Below the pieces are notes generated by a model, which was not told the DNA's origin, searched no databases, and was given only the letters and a program-made list of their open reading frames with translations. From Prorocentrum cordatum (taxonomy: Eukaryota > Sar > Dinophyceae > Prorocentrales > Prorocentraceae): DNA of 64,000 nucleotides. The stretch is from the NCBI GenBank assembly GCA_963575745.1, contig CAUYUJ010018882.1:527333-591332 (forward strand), read 5' to 3'. The position numbers and the translations under genes are program-made. Numbering within the stretch: the first letter of the stretch is position 1; each line of letters opens with the position of its first letter. Below are positions 50,290-60,545 of this stretch, piece after piece.

Positions 50290-50935
50290 ACTGGCAATTT
50301 GAATCCCCCCCATGGCCCGGCGCGACCCCGGACCGAACGCGCCATGGGGGAGCGGAGGGCTCCAAAACGGGCCAAGAGGTACCGAAACGCTCTCCAGACG
50401 GTCCCAGAGGGCCACGAGTCGCCGAAATATCGCTCCTTGACGCCCACGATGGCCTCCAGGCGTCCCAAGAGGGTCCCAAGAAGCAAAAATCGCCCCATTC
50501 CCTTTGAACAACAAGCATGTTTCGCATACTCGCCTTTTCGGCTTGCACATCGTCCAAGACGGGCAAAAAGAAACCTTCCATATCGCCCCTGGACGACAGA
50601 AGGGGCCCCCAAGAGGGGTCGAAAAGGGTGCAAAAACAGCCCACGAGGCCCCCAAGACATCCCAAGAGGGCCCCTAGACGGCTCCAAGAGGGAGTCCACA
50701 GGGCACCTTTTCGAGCCTTCGGCCCCAAGACGCCCCCAGCATGCCCCAAGAACACCCCAAGAGGCCCTGAGGGACCCCCAAGAGAACCTAAAAGGCCTCC
50801 AAGAAGCCCCCAGGAAACCCCCAAGAGGCCCCAAAACTTGGCCCAAGATGCCTCGAGGCGGCTGGAGATGGCCTGCAGACAGGCCAAGATGTCACCAAAA
50901 GGCCACAAAAGAGCACCAAGAGGTACGATAGCACA
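50290..50935 (+). repeat. CCAAGAC repeat block with core
   Basis: GGGCCAAGAGGTACCGAAAC, CCAAGAGGGTCCCAAGAAGC, then core-like CATACTCGCCTTTTCGGCTT at about 50,525, then CCCCCAAGAGGGGTCGAAAA and CCAAGAAGCCCCCAGGAAAC. The 241- and 251-codon frames are repeat products. Confidence 0.75.
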
Positions 50936-51051
50936 ACGAAGCAACAGGAACGATGTCGAGCGTCGTGCCATGATTCGGACAACCCTCGTGAAATGCAGTC
51001 CTGGAGGCGCAGCAGTTTATATAGGGGTCGGCGGATGTGGCGTAAGCCTAT

Positions 51052-51092
51052 ATAATCTTCATCATCAGCATCACCAGCATCATCATCAGCAG

Positions 51093-51153
<61 letters not shown>

Positions 51154-51194
51154 GTCATCGTCATCATCATCATCACCATCACCATCATCATCAC

Positions 51195-51229
<35 letters not shown>

Positions 51230-51232
51230 CTC
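51052..51232. repeat. CAT microsatellite
   Basis: Nearly pure CAT with CAG, CAC and CGT interruptions, directly next to the CCAAGAC block. Confidence 0.94.
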
Positions 51233-51284
51233 GCCTCTGTGAGCGAATCGCAGGGAAGTCTAGAGCGAGAGCCCCATCCACCCC

Positions 51285-51705
51285 GCACCTCATGTTATGC
51301 ACACGAGGCGGGCACCGGCAAACCCTGTAGAAACAGGTTTGATGCCGAGGCGGTCATCGGCAAACCCTGTAAAACACAGGTTTGGTGACAGCTGGGAGCC
51401 CGAATCCCGAGGACATCTCGAGCGGGAGCCTCGTCTGTGGGCGGATTGCAAAGACACCTCGAGCGCGAGCCCCCTCCCTATGGGGCCCGCGCCTCATGAT
51501 ACTAATCAGAGGCGGCCGTCGACAAACCATGTAAAACACACAAGTTTGGTGACACCTGTCAGTGTGAATCGCGAGGAAGTCTCGAGCGGGAGCCTGCTCT
51601 ATGAGTAGATTGCGAAGACGTCTCGAGCGGGACCCCCGCCGTATAGGGCCCGCACCTCATGTTCCTCATCCGAGGCGGCCATCGGCAAACCGTAGAATTA
51701 CTCCG
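51285..51705 (+). repeat. 160-205-bp tandem repeat, about 2.5 units
   Basis: Units share (C/G)CCTCATG(T/A)T, CGAGGCGG(C/T)CATCGGCAAAC, CCTGTAAAACACAGGTTTGG, TGACA and GTCTCGAGCGGGAGCC. Unit starts at about 51,287, 51,491 and 51,654. The AAACC(C)TGT...ACAGGTTT piece is itself a small inverted repeat. Confidence 0.72.
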
Positions 51706-51759
51706 ACGGTAGGACCCCGCATGAGAATATGTTTAGCTTGGCTGGAGATCCCCCCCTGC

Positions 51760-52010
51760 TCCCTCCTCCTACCCACTCCTGCCTCCTCCTCCTCCTCCTC
51801 CTCCTCCTCCTCCTTCCCATGCCTCCAACTCCTCCTCCTCGTCCACCTCCTCCTTCTCCTGCCTCGTGCCCTCTGCTTCATCTCCTTGGGCTGCTGCCTC
51901 CTCCTCCTCTTCGTCCTCCTCCCTCTTCTCATCTTCCTACTCCCGCCTCCTCTCCCACCACCTCCTCATCCTGCCTCCTCCCCCTCAAGCCTCCTTCTGC
52001 TTCCTCCTTG
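51760..52010. repeat. CTC/TCC pyrimidine tract
   Basis: TCCTCCTCCTCCTCC and CTCCTGCCTCCT repeats, bordering the 3' end of the LINE below. Confidence 0.85.
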
Positions 52011-52079
52011 AGCATCCTGCCTCCTATTGCGGTCTCCTGGGGCCTCCTGTGGCACCCTGCAGCCACCCTGCGCCTCCTG

Positions 52080-55000
52080 CGGCCTCCTGGTCCTCCGGCG
52101 CCGAGCACGCATGGTGAGGAGCAGGAACACGACCACAAGCGGCCAAGTCTAGCGTCTCCGCGATGTTGGGCGACGCCCAGAAGCCAGGCGACAAGCCGAC
52201 AGCCAGCCCAGCAAGAGGGCGGCAATCCACCCAACGTCGCCCAGCCTCCTTGCGCGCGCGCAGGTGTTCGTAGAAAACGGCGCGTGCGCGCGTCGCCGAT
52301 CGGAGCAAGATCGCCCGTTCCCCAGCGGAAGCCGACGCAAACTTGGGGACGCGTCGTTCGTGCCAAGTGGCGTAGTCCAAGCGTCGAGGGCACCGCCGGG
52401 GCGCGGAGTGAACATCTCAAGACCACGTAGCTCGCGCTTGCCGAACTCTCAGCAGGAGCGACGAAGAACTGGCCGACGTGCGACAGCGTGGAGTCGACCC
52501 GCGCGGCGTAGATGCGCGCTGATGGACGGCGGCGCCGATGTCATCGGGAGCGACGGGAGGCGCTGCCAATAATTCTGCCAGGGCGCCTGAACGTAGTCGA
52601 GACGCGTGGCCGCGGGCCCTAACCCGCATCCCAGGTGCATCAACTTGTCGGCCATCTGGCAGCAGGCCCACAGCGGGGCGCGCAAGGGCAGGAGGTTCTG
52701 GGTGCGGAGCTGGCCCTTCGCGGAAAGGAAGCGAAAAGCGTGGCCAGGAAGCACTTGGCAGGCTCGAGGTACAGCGTGGCGCACCTGGCAGCGGCCCCCA
52801 TGATCACGAACAGCTCGGGGAGGGCATGGATGGAAATGAGCGCGCCGCCATTGCCGTCGGCACAAGCGCGCAAAACAGCGAGGCCAAAGACATCCAGCGC
52901 GGCGTGGATTTGGATGAGCGTCGGAGACTAGGAGAGAGCGAAGATCGCGCCTGTCAGCGCGCAGCCCTGGATGATGCCACGCGCGATGCGGAACGTCGCG
53001 GTCGCCAGATGCCCCGAGGTCGAGACGGCCGCGACGAGGGCGCAGGGGCACCCCCGCCGTCTGGGGGAAGCCAGCAGAGAAGCACAGAGCCAACATGACC
53101 TCCATCACGTATTCCCGCGAAAAGTACGGGGGCGCCTGGCCGACGTCGAAGGCTGCAAGCAGCGGCGGTTCCTGATTGGCCGCAAGAGCCAGACCCGCGG
53201 CGCGGGCCAGAGCATCCACCTCGATGACGTGCTCGGCGGAATTTGCGCTTGGCGATGAAGCCCCCCTGAGAAGCAGGGGCAGCGCGCGGCGCGATGGGCG
53301 AGGCGGCGGCGTCGAGGGTGGCGCCGATGAGTTCGACCGACGCGTTGCGGGGGCCGAGAACGAGGAGGTCGGAAGCAGCGCGGAGGGCGCCGTCGTGCTC
53401 GTCGTCGTCCTGGGCGCCCTTCGGGGAGAAGGCCCGCTCGGTGCCGGGCTCTGCGCGGAGGGGTCGCTGGCCGAGGCAGTCGGGCAGCGCGCGCCATGCC
53501 AGGAGACGAAGATGGGAGACGGTGAGGAGCCGAGCCCAAGGTAGAGCGCGATGGCGGAGAAGCCCGAACCGGCGCGGTGGAGCCAAGCTGGTCGCCAGTG
53601 CAGGCGCGCGCCGCAATCGCGCCGACGTCCGCCCGCGAGAAAACGGCGCCCCTGCGAGCCGTGGCCGCGGCGACCTCCCGCTCGCCCGCGGCGCGGGCGC
53701 GGGCGCCATCTGCGATGCTTGTGAGGTGGTTCTTCTTGCCGCAAGGGGCCCGCGAGCGCGCGCGGCGCCCCGCTGCCTGCAGCTGGCCCGCGGCAGCCCG
53801 GCAAAGCCGAGGAGGAGCGGCCAACCGAGAGCGAAGGGCGCGAGCGCGTCCAGCTGCAGCAGCAACTTGAGCACACGAAATCCAGGCTCGAAGGCCGATG
53901 GATCGGTGTCCTGCCTCGCCAAATCCGCCCCCCATAGGTAAACGCTCAGAGGTTCAGAAGCAACAAGAAGTTTGGTCGCAAGCCAGCAGTCGTTGCGCCA
54001 GAGAGCACGAGCTGCCTGCCGAGCAAGAGCAAGTTGACGCTGTTGCGAGCTCGCGTCGGAGGTGATAAAGAACTTGAACGGCTCCGCGGCGGCTTCCTTC
54101 ATCAGTGCCTTCATGCGGTCGAGACGTAGCGGCGGTGTCATGGCGTGGAGGTCGTGGTACCCCAAGTCGGTCAGGCACTGAAGGCGCCGCGGAGTCCCCG
54201 CGCTTGTAGATGTGCTTCGGGAAGGTGCGAGCAGCGCGAGGTTGCTCTTGAGCGAGATGGCCATCGCGGCGCGGTCTCTGCCGCCCGAGCCTGAGAGCTC
54301 ACAAGGGGCGCCGCGCGCATCCATCGATGTCGAGAGCTGGCAGAGCGACCAGCCAGGCAAAGAAGTCCAGCAGCGGTCCAAAATCGCGATGGCGGCTGTC
54401 TCCTTGTGGTAGCGGGTCAGATCCGGGATGGCCATCTCTGCGAGCTCGTCGAGCACCCGGCGCCACTTGTTCCTGCGAGAGCGCCTGGCATCTGGGCGGG
54501 ATGCACCTATGGCGAGGGAGCAGCCAGTAGCAAGAAGTCGAACGGCGCGAAATTGAAGTCCCCGCTGCTAACCAGCAGGCGCCGTAGAGGGACCTCGCGG
54601 GACCAGGCGACGTCGGCAGCAATGGGGTCCGTTACCGAGATGACTTGGGCGAGGGAGAGGTCGTGGCTTTGCATGTTGCGATGGCGCAACTTGGTCTCGG
54701 GCAGCTCGGCCTTGGCCCGGGTGCCTGCGGAACGGCCGAGGCGCGGCCCGGCGCGCGCTGTGCGAGGAGGAGCGCCGCGAGCACGCCGCTGGCGGAAGCC
54801 GAACCAAACGAGCCGAAGGCCGCGTGCGTGTGGCTTACTTCCCTGAACAAGGCGGTCGCGTCGGTCTCCGTCTGGTGCGCCTCTCGGATCGTGACAGACA
54901 GCGCTGTCCTTGAGAAGCGCGTGGATACACCAACTGGGGTGTTACTTCGGTGGGGGTCTCGAAGAGGATGAGGATGGGGATGGGGGTCGGTTGAACGATA

Positions 55001-55340
55001 CTGAGTGGAGTCGACGTTCCTCTTGAAGGCCCAATCTGGAGGCCGATGAGGTCGAGGGGTCTGGTCCGCCAGGGCGGGAGCGGCCTGCAGCTCCCTCCTC
55101 CTCCTCCTGCTCCTCCTCTCCTCCCCCTCCTCCTCCTCCCCCCCTCCTCCTCCTCCTCCTCTCCGCCTCCTCCTCCTCCCCCTCCCCCTCCCCCTCCCCC
55201 CTCCTCCCCCCTCCCCCTCCTCCTCCTCCTCGACCTCCTGGGCGAGGGTCTCCAGAATTCCGTCGCGTTCTCGCCAGCGGTGGCCTCCACTGGCCGCGAT
55301 GCGCGCAGCGGGATGCCGCCGAGCTGCGCTCGGCACCTCC
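52080..55340 (-). mobile_element. Decayed APE-type LINE (LINE 3 of window)
   Basis: Minus-strand order: endonuclease blocks MQSHDLSLAQVISVTDP and RRLLVSSGDFNFAP (about 54,563), then TRYHKETAAIAILDRCWTSL (about 54,400) and GRDRAAMAISLK at about 54,279, where functional copies have SDHA, so Asp and His context is lost. A linker follows with ALARQAARALWRNDCWLATK. RT blocks: LLAAFDVGQAPPYFSREYVM with its aspartate at about 53,147; RGIIQGCALTGAIFALS (about 52,965), ended by a stop at 52,928-52,930; VLRACADGNGGALISIHALP at about 52,855, where the catalytic ADD is ADG. At least two frameshifts. Reads as a dead copy of a dinoflagellate LINE family. A CTC tract (55,095-55,230) interrupts the segment before the endonuclease. 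Confidence 0.82.
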
Positions 55341-55841
55341 TTCCCGCAGCGTCCACGTCAGGCTCGAGAGCAGCAGACGGGCCACATGCGAACCCCGCCC
55401 CGACCCTCCACGATCTCTGAGGGGCAGGGTGGGGCTCACTTGGCTCGGGAGCTCCCGAACGAAATGAACCCCACCCTCCCCCTCAGATGCCACGGCGGCC
55501 TGCGGAGCATTCTCGACCGCGAGCTGTGGAGCGTCCAGGGCGGCGCCCGGAGGATCGACGCCTGCCTTGACGGCGTCGCCTGCCACAGAAGAGATGGAGG
55601 CCTGGATCTGGTCGCGCTGGTCCTCGAACTGCTCCAGGACTTCGGCCGCGCAGAGGGCACGGATGTGCTTATGGAGGTCGTCGTCGTCGAGCTCGTCGTC
55701 GGACTCGGAGCTGCCGTCGGCACTGCGCTGTCGTGAACCAGCAACGCCAGGGTTTCCAGCACGAACAGCATGCCCACTAGACCGCGCAGAGCTGTCTTCC
55801 AGGGCTGCCTTCCACTGCGCTTCGGCTTCGCCTCGGGACCA

Positions 55842-55979
55842 TCAAGCATGGACTCGCCGTCGTGGGGCAGCAGCGGCTCTGGCGAGAGTGCCGATCACTG
55901 CGCTGGCAGCGCGGCCCACCGAGTCCCTGACAGGGGTGTAAGTTGACGGATGCTGCAGTATCCTACTCGCCCCAAACAT
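55842..55979 (-). CDS. Candidate 45-aa frame starting right after spliced-leader sequence
   Basis: The ATG lies one base after the SL copy at 55,980-56,000. The frame reads MFGASRILQHPSTYTPVRDS, VGRAASAVIGTLARAAAAPR, RRVHA, stop. Beyond the stop, coding character continues in other frames: KPKRSGRQPWKTALRGLVGM with LFVLETLALLVHDSAV (one possible membrane helix) and an acidic ELDDDDLHKHIRALCAAEVL, EQFEDQRDQIQASI helix at 55,590-55,680. This looks like the frameshifted start of a protein, either an SL-tagged retrocopy or the first ORF of the LINE just downstream. No family recognised. Confidence 0.35.
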   Translation of the reverse strand: MFGASRILQHPSTYTPVRDSVGRAASAVIGTLARAAAAPRRRVHA

Positions 55980-56000
55980 TTTGAGCCAAAATGGCTACGG
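55980..56000 (-). other. Spliced-leader (DinoSL) sequence, 20 of 21 bases
   Basis: Minus strand: CCGTAGCCATTTTGGCTCAA then A in place of the final G, continuing ATGTTTGGGG. No GT follows, so this is a cDNA-derived relict, not an SL RNA gene. Its upstream base is T and the flank is a purine satellite. Confidence 0.85.
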
Positions 56001-56004
56001 AAGA

Positions 56005-56520
56005 GCAGGAGGAGGAGAATCAGGATGAGGAGGCAGGAGGAAGAGCAGGACGAGGAGCAGGAGGAAGAGGAGGAGGCAGGAGGAGGAAGAGGAAGAGGCA
56101 GGACGAGAAGGAGGATGAATACGCGGAGGAAGAAGCAGGATGAGGAGGAGGAGGAGATGGCTGAACAAGAGAAGGAAGAGTGCCCCAGGAGTGCCCGGAG
56201 GCCCCAGGAGGCTCCAGGACGCCCAGGGAAGCTCCAGGAAACCCAAGGAGGAGGCCAGAGGCCCAACGAGGAAGAGGAGCCCAGAGGAGGAGGAGGAGGA
56301 GGAGGAGGAGGAGGAGGAGGAGGAGGAGGAAGAAGAGGAGGAGGAGGAGGAGGAGGAGGAGGAAAGAGGCTGAGGAGGTTGATAAGGAGGAAGCATGAGG
56401 AGGAGGCAAGAGTGGGAGAAGGAGGAGAAGCAGGAGGAGGAGGAGGAGGAGGAGGAGGAGGAGGAGAAGGAGGAGGAGGAGGAGGAGAAGGACGACGACG
56501 ACGAGGACGAAGAGGGACTG
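56005..56520. repeat. GGA polypurine tract
   Basis: AGGAGGAGGA repeats in several blocks (densest 56,285-56,365 and 56,430-56,495). From 56,521 to 56,935 the DNA is purine-rich, with GGATTAAGC(C/G)(A/G)G repeats at 56,695-56,800 and no gene. At 56,940-57,005 lies a short CCAAGAC-type piece. Confidence 0.9.
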
Positions 56521-57261
56521 CAAAATGGACTAAGAGGAGGAGGAGCAGCAGCAGCAGGCAGGAGCAGGCGGGAGGCAGGAGAAGGCATGGGGAGGGGAAG
56601 AAGGAGGCAGAGAGAGGCGGAGGCGGGAAGATGAGGCAAGAAGAGCAAGATTAGGAAGCACCTACTGAGAGGTTTTCGTCGGGAAAGTGAAGGAGGATTA
56701 AGCCCCATTTGGGAGCTACTACGCTGGAGAAGGCCTCGGACTAAGCGGGATTAGGCCGGATTGCGGGATTAAGCGAGACTAGGCGGGATTAAGCCAGATT
56801 CAACCGGACTTCGGACCAGTGCGAAATCAGAATTTGACCTCCCAGGAGTTGCATCCCAAGAAGGAGGAGGCAGGACGGTGTAGGACGGGGCAAGAGGAGA
56901 TCCTCAGTCAAGCCACATCGATTATCATGGGGGGTCTTTCCATCAGAACGCGCCGGGCCAAAGAGGGCGCCAAGGCGGGCCAAGACTGGCCCAAGAGGCC
57001 CCTCAGGGATATGGGCGCATGGGGCAGATAATGAAAAAAGGGGGGCAGGGAAAAAGGAAAGGTGGAGGAGAGGACGGGGAGGACGGGGAAACAAGGTTAG
57101 GCGAAGGAAGCGAGGCGGGGGCAAGTAAGGGGGAGAATGGGGCGGGGCGAGGGGGAGGGGGAGAGGGAGAACTGGAGGGAGAAAACGGGCATGGGCAGGA
57201 GGGGGGGGGGAGTGGGGAGAGCGGGGGGGAGGGGGATGTCCGACCGCCGATGCCCGTGGTC

Positions 57262-57321
57262 CTGGGCCTCGGCCACGGCCTGGTTGGTCTGCTTCAGGGC
57301 ACGGTGTGCGCTGTCCAGCTC
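57262..57321 (-). CDS. Coiled-coil mini-exon 4 of the 57-62 kb set (20 codons)
   Basis: Acceptor CGGGCACGGGGCAG, then ELDSAHRALKQTNQAVAEAQ, ending CCCAG|GACCAC (GA donor). Exactly 20 codons, phase 0 to phase 0. L-x-x-A-x-x-A-L-x-x-x-x-x-A-V-x-x-A fits a coiled coil. Phase agrees with the three exons at 60.3, 62.2 and 62.5 kb, all on the same strand, so they can be read as one continuous helical protein. The end of the gene is not found; the LINE and GGA DNA follow. Confidence 0.6.
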
Positions 57322-57399
57322 CTGCCCCGTGCCCGAGGGGAAGAGCCGAGGAGGAGGATCTGGGGAGAAGCGAGGAAGGAGAGGGACGAGGAGTGCTTC

Positions 57400-57640
57400 G
57401 TGGGGAGTGCCAGCGGGGTCCCCCCCCCCCTCCCCCCCTTCTCCCCCCGTTCCGCCCCAGCCAACCCCCTCTCCCCCGTCTCCTCCACTTCGACTCGCCC
57501 CCCCTTCCCTCCCTTCCCTCCCTCCCTCCCCACCATTGTCCTTCACCCCCCCCCCTCCCATTCCCTCCCTTCTTCCTTGCTACCCATCATACCTCCCCCT
57601 TCCACCCCCACCCTCCCGCCCCGCTGCCCATCACGCATCC
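57400..57640. repeat. C-rich pyrimidine tract
   Basis: CCCCCCTCCC and CTTCCCTCCCTTCCCTCCCT. Intronic position between two candidate exons. Confidence 0.75.
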
Positions 57641-57644
57641 CCAA

Positions 57645-57705
57645 TATCTTTCTCTCTCTCTCTCTCTCTTCTCTCCCTCTCTGACTCTCTCCTCCCTCTC
57701 TCTCT

Positions 57706-57743
<38 letters not shown>

Positions 57744-58030
57744 ATGTCTCTCTCTCTCTCTCGCGTCCCCTCCTTCTGACTCCCTCGCCATCTCCCTCTC
57801 TCTCTTAGTGTCCTCTCACTCTCTCTCTCTCTCTCCCGCTATGTATGTATACATACATATCCATCTCTATATAACTATAGAGGTGCAGGTAAATGATTGT
57901 TGTGTTGTTTTTGTTTGTTTCTATGTCTCTGTCTCTCTCTCTCTCTCTCTCCCTAATTGCTTCTCTCGTTATCTCTCCCCTTTTTGTATAACTCCCTCTC
58001 TCCCTTTTGTCTATATATCTATATACATGG
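57645..58030. repeat. CT and TA microsatellites
   Basis: CTCTCTCT blocks at 57,648-57,710, 57,745-57,835 and 57,925-57,950, with TATATATA at 57,709-57,740 and CATACATAT at 57,845-57,880. From 58,031 to 58,450 the sequence is unique; plus-strand frames (for example CPSGFRYLPPVAFGPSAEAV) look half-plausible but lack splice or start support. Confidence 0.88.
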
Positions 58031-58451
58031 AAGAACCGTTGGAATTGTGCCTTGACTCGTCCACGAACCTGCCCTTCTGGGTTCCGCTACCTCCCCCCGG
58101 TCGCATTCGGCCCCTCAGCAGAAGCTGTCAACGCGCCAGGCCACGACAACGGCCACGCTGCGGCCTGCACTGGCGACCAGGCGACCGCACGCTCCTCGGA
58201 CGTCCCCTGCGCGAAGGCCGGCCCATCACCGGACAGCGACACCAGCCCTATCCGTTAGCTTGCTCGTCTCCACTCCCGCTACAGCCTCCACACGAATCTC
58301 TGGCCCCGCCTGCCGCCGCCGACCCCAGAGCCACGCGGTGTAGCGGCGCCGCCAGCGTCGTGCCGTGGGTCATCCACGAATCCCACCCTTTCGGCTTCCG
58401 ACACCACAGCCCCGTCGCCACCGCCGCCTCGGTCACCTTGGGGGTCCCAGC

Positions 58452-58655
58452 GACGTGTGGTGACAGACCCGGCGGTGACCTCGAAATCCACAAAGATCTC
58501 GCCGCAGGGTCCGTCACCGCACGGAAATGGGACCTCGGAGTCCCCAGTCGCCCGAGACGTCCTCGAAGAACGACCTGAGTCCCAAAACTCTGCGGTGACC
58601 GCGAATCCCCACCGACTCACCACACTGTGTGGTCACCACCCTGCTTGGGGGCCCC
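58452..58655. repeat. Dispersed repeat B, copy 2
   Basis: CGGTGACCTCGAAATCCACA, GGTCCGTCACCGCACGG, GGGACCTCGGAGTCCCCAGT, CGCCCGAGACGTCCTCGAAG and CACTGTGTGGTCACCACCC match 13,318-13,515 along the whole length. Confidence 0.62.
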
Positions 58656-58807
58656 CCGTCACTGCCGCCGGCGCTACACCCTGGGACACCAGCCACGCCA
58701 GAGCCCATGCAAGAGCCCAGGCTTTCGCATACCGCCAACAACACCTGCGACGACAATACGACGACGAGGCCGCCCACGTCGAGGCCGCCAGCGTCGCCTT
58801 CGCCTAC

Positions 58808-58970
58808 AGTGGAGGCCAGTCCACAAGAGACCTTCCACTAGAAACCTACCCCTGAGAACCCAGAACGTCCATTGGTTCGCCATCGTAAAACCATAGTAAA
58901 ATCATCGAAATTCAAGAAACCCGGGGCACCCTGGAGGCAACCAGGGTGTTTCTTGGCATGGGCCTCCACT
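58808..58970. mobile_element. AGTGGAGGCC inverted-repeat element, copy 1
   Basis: Ends AGTGGAGGCC and GGCCTCCACT are perfect 10-bp inverted repeats. The 163-bp body contains ACGTCCATTG and CAAGAAACCCGGGGCACCCT, GGAGGCAACCAGGGTGT. A second copy is at 60,546-60,720. Confidence 0.68.
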
Positions 58971-59133
58971 CTACGCTCAATTCAATCTCCCCTGCGCGGA
59001 GAGATGCAACCGCAGGCCGACCTCCAGGCAAGCATCCACCGGCTCATCCACTGCCCACGCTCCAGCAAGCGTGTGCCCCGCGGCGTTTCATCCCCAGCCG
59101 GCGCCCCGCCAAGGTGCCGCCATCCCTTGAGCA

Positions 59134-59545
59134 GGGACCGACCGTCCCGGCATTCCTATAGGCCTACCACGACATTTTCCTAAACCCATACATTCCTGAA
59201 TCACAAAAGCTATGCTCCTAGAGCAGAAGCCCGCTGTGTCAACACAAGACAGTCTCAGAAAGAACTGTTCTAGAAACATTTCGGCTATTTGCAAGAGTGA
59301 CCATGGGTAAGAGTGACCTTTGGTGCGCGACTTTTGGGGGGCCGCGGGGGGACTAAACCTGGGCGCGCAAGCAGCTGCTACCGCTTCCTTCTCAGCCATC
59401 TGAGGGCCCATCTGTGCCCGCACCATAGGTCACTCCGGCGAAAGGTCACTCCTACGTCTAGTCGAACATTTCGTGCAGAACACAACAACCTCTTAGATTT
59501 TTTGGGGTAGGCCTGCATGCAAACCAGGACGCTTCGCCGCTGCTG
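59134..59545 (+). repeat. Dispersed repeat A, copy 3, with a nested insertion
   Basis: Starts GACCGACCGTCCCGGCATTC, CTATAGGCCTACCACGACAT and ends GGGGTAGGCCTGCATGCAAA, CCAGGACGCTTCGCCGCTGC. Compared with the 6.34-kb copy it carries about 170 extra bases that include the 149-bp element at 59,307-59,455. Confidence 0.65.
59307..59455. mobile_element. 149-bp GTAAGAGTGACCTT element, copy 1
   Basis: Left end GTAAGAGTGACCTT, right end AAGGTCACTCCTAC (one mismatch to the perfect inverse). Just outside the left end is another GAGTGACC, and just inside the right end another GGTCACTC, so each side carries the octamer twice. Middle: GCGCGACTTTTGGGGGGCCG, GGGCGCGCA. Confidence 0.75.
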
Positions 59546-59670
59546 GACTCCCCCCCAGCGCCTCCTCCGCGGGTCCCCCCCAAAGCGGACCCCTCCTGCG
59601 CTGCTCATGGCCCCGCTCCCTGCTAGATCTGTCGTGCGCCTCGGTCGGCTGCACGCAGGAGTGATCCTGG

Positions 59671-59819
59671 GTAAGAGTGACCTTGGGTGCGCGGCTTTTG
59701 GGCGCCGCGGGGGGGCCCAAACACGGGCGCGCAGGACGCGACTGTCGGGTCGAGCTCGGCGATCGGGGGACCCCAACGGGCCCGCATCAAAGATCACTCC
59801 GGCAAAAGGTCACTCTTAC
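59671..59819. mobile_element. 149-bp GTAAGAGTGACCTT element, copy 2
   Basis: Ends GTAAGAGTGACCTT and AAGGTCACTCTTAC are a perfect 14-bp inverted repeat. Length equals copy 1 to the base, and the interior is alignable (GCGCGGCTTTTGGGCGCCGC, GGGCGCGCA). A GAGTGATCC lies just outside the left end as in copy 1. Confidence 0.8.
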
Positions 59820-60009
59820 GTGTGGTCGACTCGGGCCCCGCGCCGGGGGGTCGTCTTCTGCGCGCGCCCCCCCCTGGCGTCATCTCCTGCGCGCCCCCCG
59901 CCGCTGCGCTTACCCTTCAAACCAAAAGCTCGGACCATCGGCCGCAAGCCTGCTGAGCGCCGACGCGGGCACGCGCGAATCCGGTCCGTATCTGCACCTC
60001 TCTTTTTGC

Positions 60010-60041
<32 letters not shown>

Positions 60042-60157
60042 GTCTCTCGATCTTGGGACAAGGAAAGGAGACGCCACCACCGCCAGGGACCAGCAGCAGG
60101 AGGAGCCAGGAAGGGTCCCACTGGTGGTGGTGGTGGTCTCGCTTCTCCTTCCCCCGA

Positions 60158-60198
<41 letters not shown>

Positions 60199-60212
60199 TT
60201 CTGTCGCATACG
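60010..60212. repeat. CT microsatellites
   Basis: CTCTCTCT blocks at 60,015-60,050 and 60,161-60,203 around a unique segment. 59,820-60,009 is GC-rich with no gene. Confidence 0.9.
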
Positions 60213-60317
60213 TGCCACGATTGCCGCCCTTTCCGTTGTGCTCCGCCCCGCATCCATGTCAGTACCCTGGCACCCCTCCTCCTTCTCCTCACCCTTCCCG
60301 CTTCCCTGCCGCTCCAC

Positions 60318-60440
60318 GGACATCTTCGAGTGGGCACCGTGCAGGCTGTCGAAGCTCTCCAGGAGGGTCTGGTTGCCCCGCTGGAGCCCGTGGATGGAGG
60401 CGTCGTGGGCCTCGGAGGCGTGCTTGAGGAACAGCACGTC
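60318..60440 (-). CDS. Coiled-coil mini-exon 3 of the 57-62 kb set (41 codons)
   Basis: A strong acceptor (CCTGCCCTGCCCCTGCAG) precedes DVLFLKHASEAHDASIHGLQ, RGNQTLLESFDSLHGAHSKM, S, ending TCC|GTGGAG (GT donor). Exactly 41 codons, phase 0 to phase 0. I/L/V at heptad spacing (I-x-x-L, L-L-x-x-x-x-x-L). The frame is open a little further (VERQGSGK), where a GGTGAG offers another donor. The acceptor is preceded by four tandem CCTGC units on the transcribed strand. Confidence 0.6.
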
Positions 60441-60545
60441 CTGCAGGGGCAGGGCAGGGCAGGGCAGCGCAGGGGAGGTGGGTGCGATGAGGCGGCGATG
60501 GAGCGGCAGCCGTACTCGCACAGAGGCATGCCTGCGTGTACACAC

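Noticed and set aside
58457-58855. Plus-strand 132-codon frame with ARAQAFAYRQQHLRRQYDDE
   Set aside because: The first half is dispersed repeat B and the last part is an inverted-repeat element; only about 40 codons are unique and have no splice pair.
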